This document shows positions 34,801-41,666 of a stretch of DNA of 56,288 bases, in pieces. The notes under the pieces were generated by a model. That model made no database searches, had not been told where the DNA came from, and saw only the letters and a program-made list of their open reading frames with translations. How positions within the stretch are numbered: the stretch's first letter is position 1; each line of letters starts with the position of its first letter. This DNA is from Candidatus Brocadia sp. (GTDB lineage: Bacteria; Planctomycetota; Brocadiia; Brocadiales; Brocadiaceae), in NCBI GenBank assembly GCA_011525665.1, contig WYAU01000082.1:1-56288 (forward strand), read 5' to 3'. The position numbers were made by a program, and so were the translations under genes.

Positions 34801-35921
34801 TTTATCTCTTCTATTTTGTCGGAATGCTTCTTTTTAGCTGATTCTAATTCTGATTCTAATTTTTTTATTTCAGATTCAAACTCTCTTTGCTCATTTTTTA
34901 TTTTTGATTTTACATCTTCAAGAAGTTTTTTTCTTTTATTTTTACATAAGCTATCCTTTCTATTATCTAAATCTTTAAATTTCTTACTTAAAGATATCCA
35001 TATTCCACGCACTTCATTTTTTTCTTTACGTTCTTTACGTTCAAGTTGTTTTTTTTGTAAATTAACTTTTTTCTCTTTGTTAAACAAAGCATTTTCAGAT
35101 TCAGATAATTCATATAATTTCTGAATATTTTCAGCTATTTCTTTGTTTTTTTCATCAAGTGCCTGCTTACAAATCTCTTCAAGGCATAAAGAGTCTTTAG
35201 GGCCAAGAATCTTACAATCAACTCTATCGGAACCCTGCTTTCCATCTGCATCTTTTACCTCTATTACAAATTCCTTAACTACCTCCAGCACTTGCTTCGT
35301 TATCAATTCCATCTGACCTAATCGGTCATTTGAAAAATATTCGTCCCCCAGCCAAAGGACAAGAACTGCCTCGTAAGTATTTGTGGCTTCTGCGTCCGAC
35401 ATCTTCAGGGTATCCTGAAGATACCACTCGTATGGTATAAGGCGTTCTTGTCGGTTGATCTGTGCTTTGAACACCCCAATATGTGTGGCATTTTTGGGTT
35501 GATAACCGGCAGCATGAAGCGCAGAAAGCACGGCATATCGGGTTCTCAGGCGCTCTTCCGCATCTTCTGTATAATGGCCAGCACTTATCATAACAGGCAT
35601 GATCAACACATCCTTAATGTCTTCCTGAGATTTAAATATCCCGGATTTCTGACAACCGTCCATTATGTTTGGAATGGAAAATTTTGGATGAATTGCCTCA
35701 GTATCTTTTCTATAACCTTCAACCGCTTGAAATGGGTCCTGCCACAAACGGGCAAGCACTTTTTCTTCTTCTATCTGCTGTTCTATTTCTTTTTGGCTCT
35801 TGGACGGCCGGAGTGATTCTAAAGGCGAATAGAAAGTAAAAACACCGCCTGCAATAATGGCAGCAATAAGCAGGGTAATAGAAAATGGAAACGATGATTG
35901 CTTGTCTTGGTGATCGGTCAT
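31893..35921 (-). CDS. 1342-residue polytopic membrane protein of unknown function, c-di-GMP controlled
   Basis: Layout by residue: TM helix 11-31; a mixed domain with VLIMPVMISAGHYTEDAEERL (about 105-215); highly charged coiled coil 250-380; a second globular region 385-560. An internal duplication follows (about 581-650 and 669-737, both with WLNExLxxPxxYD ... FSxLxxD ... LNRLxL). A PBP-like segment (about 820-915) includes GIMGSDVYDKLLILRAL, FFTTDLDARLWHH and RNLIVASSYGLQL. Seven C-terminal helices occupy 960-1255. No Walker, kinase or nuclease motif was seen. The DARL/NLIVASS block recalls ligand-binding folds of amino-acid ABC receptors, but this is weak. The gene stands alone behind a sigma-54 promoter and c-di-GMP riboswitch like those at 7.5-7.9 kb, which links it functionally to the phosphoesterase operon. 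Confidence 0.85.
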   Translation of the reverse strand: MTDHQDKQSSFPFSITLLIAAIIAGGVFTFYSPLESLRPSKSQKEIEQQIEEEKVLARLWQDPFQAVEGYRKDTEAIHPKFSIPNIMDGCQKSGIFKSQEDIKDVLIMPVMISAGHYTEDAEERLRTRYAVLSALHAAGYQPKNATHIGVFKAQINRQERLIPYEWYLQDTLKMSDAEATNTYEAVLVLWLGDEYFSNDRLGQMELITKQVLEVVKEFVIEVKDADGKQGSDRVDCKILGPKDSLCLEEICKQALDEKNKEIAENIQKLYELSESENALFNKEKKVNLQKKQLERKERKEKNEVRGIWISLSKKFKDLDNRKDSLCKNKRKKLLEDVKSKIKNEQREFESEIKKLESELESAKKKHSDKIEEIKKILKNSSEKKFILYSPWANADPFFLIYQIGQRMSKREKPQKSISNLIQIKKELEEYLEKDAFYTLLFPTESDISLTATIHNDSQLTDELVDELTRRKINLSSNSSDHILLISEWDTFYGRALPTSFAMSVQKYREREEGYSDFFKGEFKEPLNPERLYKKIIEDILNSIDFRKDEFKQPHDIVTLCIEIERADYGVPPFKNVSSHTIEWLNELLKVPDFYDKIPSEKRREITSGKIIKELNNKTVRYRKKSFSKLNNDEKYAIKLLNRLVLAHIYPGKAPDLIPLLPLNASRKPIDWLNEFLTNPGLYDFLGKVRGKDRLSNIIKETQEDRSIGFSRLSEDTQWETKRLNRLLLEKAYSEETPQRIGNTWPERIHTITYMRGIDGKLPNRDSEISTGGNSNSDKKKSSPTDFDYFNPKFEQPQGQDQFDYMRRLTEKVKNIVNDRDKIRAIGIMGSDVYDKLLILRALRKEFRNTIFFTTDLDARLWHHTELPFTRNLIVASSYGLQLRHNLQKDIPPFRSVYQTSAFVAALQALGSLKEDDINLNKISPRIFEIGYRGEYDLSSDHTPETELRKEELYLHPDRTYVQIKFFICLFVPPIIILGWFFWQFLPDQNDFSDFPTYLKFMCYWKCLGIIGGAFYVLFVALAIKSSLSADGEPITFLDGISIWPTELIRLLNGFLGTCFFALSLQHVKRNKEEIAHILSEQKGEGFFADLKEKWHTFEKSNETWKRYRTVAIITCVHLLLGFAFIYKYGNPLIPGRGSLCFSLDRVILISSLFLTFFLFWHVVFDTFKCRKFIKELFQLKGNEQNDDYWYVIIKVIAKRTEVNAKMIKYPFILLLIFCIARYNFIDNWKWTLPLAVVVVLSILIVLYSAIMLFREAKGGRQKVIDQLKDKLLKLMKDKKQTSSESNNEKLERELGFTRFIIEDIQNTRNGAFATLSNNPILFASLTPLGGMGIINLLQHAFQ

Positions 35922-35943
35922 TTTATGGTATTAACTTTAAATA

Positions 35944-35993
35944 AAAAAACCTTACTGCAAAGATATTCATGCTAAGCATCATTGGCAGTAAGG
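35944..35993 (-). terminator. Intrinsic terminator of c-di-GMP riboswitch (locus 2)
   Basis: On the minus strand CCTTACTGC (35993-35985) pairs with GCAGTAAGG (35958-35950), followed by TTTTTTTAT. The T-run ends about 20 bp before the start codon at 35921. The 5' arm overlaps the P1 strand of the aptamer, exactly as in locus 1. Confidence 0.87.
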
Positions 35994-36092
35994 CTGTCTT
36001 TTTTAAACCGTTGAAGCAGTTTAAACCATTTCAACTGTTAGAAAGACCCTTTCCTTTGCGTCCCCCGATCACTCAGGGTTTGCCCTTATCGT
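35992..36092 (-). promoter_or_regulatory. Cyclic di-GMP-I (GEMM) riboswitch, locus 2
   Basis: The minus strand contains GATAAGGGCAAACCCTGAGT, GATCGGG and GGACGCAAAG, a variable P3 arm and closing GACAGCC, matching the GEMM-I consensus blocks exactly. P1 (TAAGG/CCTTA) competes with the terminator at 35950-35993, so ligand binding should allow read-through. The GGGCAAACC form with G at the discriminating position suggests c-di-GMP rather than cGAMP, though only binding tests can settle this. It controls the 1342-residue protein. Confidence 0.9.
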
Positions 36093-36118
36093 GATTTTTA
36101 ATTTACGAATGATTAGAG

Positions 36119-36134
36119 GGCAAGGTAAATACCA
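36119..36134 (-). promoter_or_regulatory. Sigma-54 (-24/-12) promoter, locus 2
   Basis: The minus strand reads TGGTATTTACCTTGCC, with GG and GC at the exact RpoN spacing. It lies about 27 bp upstream of the aptamer. The same element, spacing and order occur at 7714-7729. Confidence 0.7.
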
Positions 36135-36258
36135 AAAAAGGGGGGAAAGAAATAATTTTAAAATATTATTTCCTTATGTTGCTGATATTAAGTATCTTAT
36201 AGATACAGCAGAAGGAGGTGAACCGTAGTGTGATTTATTCAACCGAAAATGGATAAAA

Positions 36259-36307
36259 TGTGCCATGACACACTTGTGTGACGTCACAACTGTGTGTCAT
36301 GACACAC
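36259..36307. promoter_or_regulatory. Triple palindromic operator cluster, locus 2
   Basis: Three dyads occur in 49 bp: TGTGCCATGACACAC (36259-36273), TGTGACGTCACA (36277-36288, perfect) and GTGTGTCATGACACAC (36292-36307, perfect). The outer two share the GTGTG-n-CATG-n-CACAC pattern of locus 1. The cluster starts about 125 bp upstream of the sigma-54 promoter, a normal place for enhancer-binding protein sites. The cognate regulator is not in the window. The rest of 35922-36469 contains no other recognised element. Confidence 0.72.
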
Positions 36308-36469
36308 TCGGTAGCGCTTGATCATGAGATAGGAACATTCTATAAGCACATATGACAGCGAAAAAACGACAAATACCACAAATCTCTCTTTTTACTAAAA
36401 TAAGATTTGGAATATTCATCGAAGTCTTTGCTACACGTTGTTGCGTCGTGTATTTCTGGCGGTAAAGTA

Positions 36470-38521
36470 TTATATGTTTTGAAGTGAATTCCTATATCTT
36501 CCCAATGCCATCAAGGGAAAATAGTTGCAATACATATGGTATCTTAAATAAAAGACCTTCGGAAAGCCTGTTGCGGTAAATTCAATTTCGTCCCAGCTCC
36601 CGTCTTCTTTTTGCCTCGTGAGGAGAAATTTTATACCCCTTTCTACTGTATCCGATTTTATTTCACCTGCAGTCATGAGAGCTAGCAATGCCCATGCTGT
36701 TTGTGAAGGCGTACTTTTGCCAATTGCCTTAAGGAAGGGGTCATCGTACGATTTTATCGTTTCACCCCATCCCCCATCGGAATTTTGAACACCCTTCAGC
36801 CACTCAACGGCCTTTCGGATGTATGGCTTGTTCATATCCTCACCCACCGCCGCAAGTCCGGAAAACACAGACCACGTCCCGTAAATATAGTTTGCGCCCC
36901 AACGCCCAAACCATGTTCCGTCTTTTTCCTGCTCTTTTTGGAGAAATTCTATAGCCCTTTGAATATGGCGCGTGGTCTTACCGAACCCTATACGCCCTAA
37001 AAAATCAAGACATCGACCGGTAACATCGCTGGTGCTTGGATCCAACAACGCATTAAAATCCGCAAAGGGTATATGATTGAGAATGGACTTATTGTTGTTG
37101 CGGTCAAATGCCCCCCATCCGCCGTCATCACATTGCATGGCCAGGATCCATTGCAATCCCCGTAAAAATGCCTCCTCCTTACGGGCGGTTTCTGGCAAGA
37201 GTACCCGTTGCAAGGCCATCAACACCGCCGCGCTGTCGTCCGTGTCAGGATAAAATTCATTTGCATATTGGAAATACCAGCCGCTCGGTTCATTTACCTT
37301 ACATTTTAACGCCCAATCTCCAAAACTCCTGACCTCCTTACTGATGAGCCACCGACCAGCCTTTTGCACTGCCGGATCGATACCAAGCACCCCCGACTCA
37401 TGAAGCGCAATAATCGTCCATGCCGTATCCCAGACAGGCGACACGCAAGGCTGTAAATAAAGCTTATCTTTTTCATATACAATGAGGTCTTCAACTTCTT
37501 TGAGCTGGCTTACCAACGCAGGGTGGTCGTCCGGATAGCCAAGACATTTCATGGCAAAAATCGAATTAATAATTGCAGGCCAAATAGCCCCCAAGCCGCC
37601 GGATTTATCCAGATGGTCGAGCATCCATTTTTCCGCCTTTCGGAGGGCTATTCTTCTGATAAACTTAACGGGATGTTGTTCGTACCTTCTGAAAATACTG
37701 TCCGCATCAATAAAGAAATTATGCCAGCTCAGGCCCGACTGATCCCGCTTAATGCGATAAACTACCTTTTCTCGTGGCACAACGTAGAGTTCTTTCAGCA
37801 AGTCATCGCCTACGGAAATGTGAGGCTTTTTGGCAATAGCAATTGAGAGGGGCACAACGATACATCGCGACCAATACGACATTTCATAGATACTAAAATA
37901 AAAACCGGGCGGAAACAGGATCATTTCAGCCGGAACGGCGGGTACAGCCTGCCAATCGACCTGCCCGAACATGGCAAGGTAAATCTTCGTAAAGCAGTTT
38001 GACTTCATAACGCCCCCCATACCGAGGATGCATTTTTTTGCCTTCTGCATAAAAGGTTCGTTTGCAGAATACCCCGCCAATTTTAACGCGAAATAGGCCT
38101 TTACTGAGGCGCTGATTTCACTGGATCCTCCATAGTAGATATTCCAACCTCCGTCAGGAAGTTGATAATCACGGAGCAGACTGGCTGCCATTCTCTGTTT
38201 GTTCTGATCTACCTTTCCGAGAAAATGCATCAGCATGATATAGTCTGATGTTATCGTCGTATCTGCCTCTAAAATTCCCACCCAATGCCCGTCCGATTTA
38301 TTTTGTTGACGGAAAAGATATTGTTGTGCTCTGCAAATGGCAACATCCAGGGGGGTATTTGCCGGTAACTCCGGATGGAGGCCCTCCTTCCCAGGTGCGC
38401 TTTCCAATCTTAATCCATGTTGAGGCAGTTCCGGAATGGCGTGCTTGCCGTTTCCGTTGCCGTTGAATTTAAAGATGTTTGTTTCCAATCGTTGAAAAAT
38501 GCCAAGGAAGAAATTTCTCAT
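36470..38521 (-). CDS. shc: Squalene-hopene cyclase
   Basis: This 683-residue triterpene cyclase carries the protonating DxDD motif as PDTDDS (D426, D428, D429) and several QW repeats (QLPDGGWNIYYGG, QCDDGGWGAFD, QEKDGTWFGRWG, QNSDGGWGE, QKEDGSWDE). It folds squalene into hopene/hopanol at the membrane, the first step of hopanoid synthesis, feeding HpnH and HpnG encoded 5-8 kb away. The first 50 residues are a poorly conserved, Asn/Gly-rich extension. AGGAG lies upstream of ATG 38521, and a Fur-like box lies about 65 bp upstream. Confidence 0.96.
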   Translation of the reverse strand: MRNFFLGIFQRLETNIFKFNGNGNGKHAIPELPQHGLRLESAPGKEGLHPELPANTPLDVAICRAQQYLFRQQNKSDGHWVGILEADTTITSDYIMLMHFLGKVDQNKQRMAASLLRDYQLPDGGWNIYYGGSSEISASVKAYFALKLAGYSANEPFMQKAKKCILGMGGVMKSNCFTKIYLAMFGQVDWQAVPAVPAEMILFPPGFYFSIYEMSYWSRCIVVPLSIAIAKKPHISVGDDLLKELYVVPREKVVYRIKRDQSGLSWHNFFIDADSIFRRYEQHPVKFIRRIALRKAEKWMLDHLDKSGGLGAIWPAIINSIFAMKCLGYPDDHPALVSQLKEVEDLIVYEKDKLYLQPCVSPVWDTAWTIIALHESGVLGIDPAVQKAGRWLISKEVRSFGDWALKCKVNEPSGWYFQYANEFYPDTDDSAAVLMALQRVLLPETARKEEAFLRGLQWILAMQCDDGGWGAFDRNNNKSILNHIPFADFNALLDPSTSDVTGRCLDFLGRIGFGKTTRHIQRAIEFLQKEQEKDGTWFGRWGANYIYGTWSVFSGLAAVGEDMNKPYIRKAVEWLKGVQNSDGGWGETIKSYDDPFLKAIGKSTPSQTAWALLALMTAGEIKSDTVERGIKFLLTRQKEDGSWDEIEFTATGFPKVFYLRYHMYCNYFPLMALGRYRNSLQNI

Positions 38522-38582
38522 ACTTTAGAATCTCCTAAACAACACTCCCCTATCATTAATTACCGTTCTAAAATATTAAGTA

Positions 38583-38595
38583 GATGATAATCATC
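38583..38595. promoter_or_regulatory. Fur-box-like palindrome upstream of shc
   Basis: GATGATAATCATC is a perfect 6-1-6 inverted repeat containing the full core ATGATAATCAT of the Fur consensus. It lies 62-74 bp upstream of the shc start, within the probable promoter. Flanks match the 19-mer consensus poorly, so it may be bound by a Fur-family or related regulator only weakly. Confidence 0.5.
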
Positions 38596-38734
38596 AGGTT
38601 AAGGAAACATTTACGGTATCAAAATAACAAATTTAGAAGCCGATTTCAAGGAAAACTTATCCTGTTGCTAAGATTTGTGATATGAAATTTCTGTACAAAC
38701 TGGACGTTTTGTGGGCCATTTGAGTATAATGCCT

Positions 38735-39628
38735 TTACATGAGGGTGAATCTCTTCCTTCTCTTTTTAACAAAACCCTCCTTTTCCAATTGAATAAGGGT
38801 GTTTTTGATTTTTTCCGGAGTAATCGGAAATTTTTGCGCAATTTCACGTTCAGAAACATACAACTCGCGGGAAAGGGTTTTCAGAATCATTCCCCGAATT
38901 TGGCGGTTGGAGCCTTGAAAGGGAGGCTGCCTTTGGTAATGGGCGCTTCTCCTGTTAAAATTTTCGTATCTCTGCTTAAGCATGACGCCATAATCCATAA
39001 GGGCATAATACCACTCCCGGGGATTGGAAGTATCGAGTGTCTCTTCCACGAGGGGAAGGATTTCGGCATCTCTGATATCCGTCCTATCATGAAAAAAGCG
39101 GTGGATGAACACCCTCCGGATATTCGTCTCAATAAAAACCGTGGGTATGCAAAATGCAAAAGCGGAGACCGCAGAGGCGGTCGCCCTCCCAATTCCCGGG
39201 AAGGTCATTAATATTTCCACAGAAGGGGGCAGATTGCCATGAAACTCTTCCATAACCCTCCGGGCAATCTGCTTTATCGCTATTGCGCGACGGTTGTAAC
39301 CCAATCCCTGCCATTCCCTGAGCACCATGCGAAGCGGCGCTCTGGCAAGGGAAGAAAAATCAGGAAATATTTTGATAAACCGTTCGTATTTACCCGTAAC
39401 CCTCTGCACCGGAGTCTGCTGCAACATGATCTCCGAGACAAGAATACGATACGGATTTTGCGTCATCCGCCACGGAAGTTTGCGGCCATGTTCCCGGTAA
39501 TGACGGTAAATCATTCCCTGAAATTCACGTACTTCGGCTGGCGTTACACCTTTCTTCTCTGTTACGCGTTCGGCTTTTTGACTGCCCTTCGTCCGTTTTT
39601 GGGGGGTGTGCTGTGCGTCTCTTTTCAT
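38735..39628 (-). CDS. MutY/Nth-family DNA glycosylase lacking the Fe-S cluster
   Basis: This 297-residue HhH-GPD glycosylase has the MutY-type entry LPWRMTQNPYRILVSEIMLQQT with its catalytic Glu, and the helix-hairpin-helix FPGIGRATASAVSAFAF. The catalytic-loop IETNIRRVF has Glu where MutY and Nth normally have Asp. The C-terminal CX6CX2CX5C iron-sulfur loop is absent, replaced by KQRYENFNRRSAHYQRQ and a winged-helix-like tail. An A/G-mismatch adenine glycosylase role is likely but the subfamily is atypical. The start overlaps the stop of the upstream por gene by 4 bp (ATGA). Confidence 0.82.
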   Translation of the reverse strand: MKRDAQHTPQKRTKGSQKAERVTEKKGVTPAEVREFQGMIYRHYREHGRKLPWRMTQNPYRILVSEIMLQQTPVQRVTGKYERFIKIFPDFSSLARAPLRMVLREWQGLGYNRRAIAIKQIARRVMEEFHGNLPPSVEILMTFPGIGRATASAVSAFAFCIPTVFIETNIRRVFIHRFFHDRTDIRDAEILPLVEETLDTSNPREWYYALMDYGVMLKQRYENFNRRSAHYQRQPPFQGSNRQIRGMILKTLSRELYVSEREIAQKFPITPEKIKNTLIQLEKEGFVKKRRKRFTLM

Positions 39629-41546
39629 GCATTACGACGGCTCTTGCTGAGAGACGGAACTTCGCTCCAATACAGGCCAACCATTTCCTGTATCTTCCCG
39701 AGAACCTCTTCCTGTCTTACCGGTTGAAAAAGATGCGAAAACCTCCCCTGCTCTTTTAAGTATTCTTCGACTGGCTTAAATTTCCCTGGGATAACTGTAT
39801 GCGTTACAGCACCATAGACGGCCTCCTTCAATGCCCAGATACCTGTATCCACTGCGAGTTTCGCTAGCCTTGCAGAATAAGAGGGATCTGTTGTCCACCC
39901 GGGCGGACAAGGAGAAAGGTTTATGAAGAGTTTCGGCCCTTTGTACTGTTCTGCCTTTTTAAACTTGTTGATCAGGTCAACCGGGTGGGCCGGGGAAATG
40001 GTAGCAAGATAGGGTGGTTTGTGGCTTCTCCATATCTCAAAAAGGTCCTTCTTGGGAAGTAAAGCCCCGGACGAACTCATCTTCCCTATCGGCGTTGTCC
40101 CCGTCTTTGAGGAGAATGGCGTAGCGCCTGACAACTGAAAGCCCGTATTCCCGTATGCCTCGTTGTCGGAGCAGATATAGTAGAAGTCAAGATTACGATG
40201 TAATGCCCCGGACGTGGAGGCAAGGCCTATATCATAGGCAACTCCATCGCCGGTCAGCACAATCACCTTCAAATCTTCTTCGGGATCAAGCCTCCCCTTT
40301 CTAATTAATATGTCCAGGGCGTCCCTTATACCTTGCGCCCCGGCAGGGGCACAGGCCATTGCCGTATAAAGCCAGGAATTCTTAAAGGGTGTGAATGGAT
40401 AAAGAGAAAGGAGGGTAAAACAAGTCATGCCTTCGAAGATAAACTCAAACTCCTGAACGCTTATGTTTTTCCCCCCCAGTCCGCCGATAAACGATAGCAA
40501 GAGGGGCATTTCTTTTTCATTATACAGTGCAGCTGCGATCTCGGAGTGTAAAATCCCTCCCCTTCCCACACTGATATTCTGGTCTAAGACAGCCGCCACC
40601 CTCTTTCCTTTCAGCGCCTCCTTTATATCTGACTCGGGAAAAGGCCTTAAGAGCCTCAATCTCAAAAGCCCCGCCTTCATGCCATTCTCCCGCGCCTTCT
40701 CCACGGCAGCCTTTCCGAGGGTTGCAAAGGAATTGGACATAATCAGAACATACTCAGCATCGTCAGTCATGTGCCCTTCGATGGTATGATGGCTCCGGCC
40801 AAATATCTTTTCAAATTCCCGGGAGACCTCTCTGTAAACATCCAGTGCCTTCATACTGGCCAGGTGCATCTGATATTTAAAATAAGAATACAGGGAACCG
40901 CCAATGACTGCCACACCCTGCGCCATTGGTTGACTCGCCCTGAAAAACGCATGTTTCGGTTGATACGGCGGCAGGAATTTTCTGACCTCGGCCATATCGG
41001 GTATCTCCACAGGTTCCCGGGTAAAGGAGAGATGAAACCCATCAATGTTCACAAAAACCGGAAGCAGGACGCGCTCGTCCTCCGCCAGGCGATATGCCAT
41101 CAGGATCGAATCCAGCGCCTCCTGGCAGGTTTCACAATGTATCTGCAAAAAACCGGAACCCTTGCAGCGAGGACATCATTATGATCAGGCTCCAGCGTTA
41201 TCGGGGCTGACAAACCCCTCGATACGTTTACCATGACAAGGGGAACCCGCCATCCGGCTACCGTGTATAGCATCTCAAAGCCGTACAAAAGTCCCTGGCT
41301 TGACGTTGCGGTAAAAACCCTCACCCCCGTGGCCGAGGCAGACCCGGCGGCGGCAATCATGGAATGTTCTGAATCCAAAGAGACGAACCCGGCATCCATA
41401 ATTCCGTCAGAAATCCACTTCGCCAGCGTTTCGATAATCTCTGTCTGCGGCGTTATCGGGTACGCGGGTATATAATCGGCCTCCGCCAGCCTCACTCCCC
41501 AGGCAACCGAAGCATTGCCCGTAAGCATCTCTCTTATCCTTCCCAC
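39625..41546 (-). pseudogene. Pyruvate:ferredoxin oxidoreductase alpha-beta fusion, frameshifted
   Basis: Two frames together encode one 2-oxoacid:ferredoxin oxidoreductase. The 41546-41100 frame (GTG start, GGGAAGG upstream) is the PorA N-terminus, with YPITPQT, SEHSMIAAAG and RVFTATSSQG. The frame starting near 41148 continues PorA and then passes directly into PorB, with GDGVAYDIG and NEAYGNTGFQ for thiamine diphosphate and PCPPGW near the end. One added base between 41158 and 41159 restores an AARDSGFLQIHCETCQE-type reading. The PorB N-terminal CxxC iron-sulfur motif is missing at the fusion point, and no gamma or delta subunit gene adjoins, so activity would be unusual even if the frame were intact. 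Confidence 0.85.
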
Positions 41547-41666
41547 TGCGCCTTCCCTTTGCCTCTTAGTTTCACCGTGTTTTTCCCTTTACCCCGGAGT
41601 ATAACATAATCACTGATGATCATTGTATAATTTTCATCGCTGAAAATCTCCATAAAATTTGACTAA

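Noticed and set aside
31893-35921. 1342-residue protein as an ATPase, defence or secretion component
   Set aside because: No Walker A/B, nuclease or secretion signature; only a weak PBP-like block.
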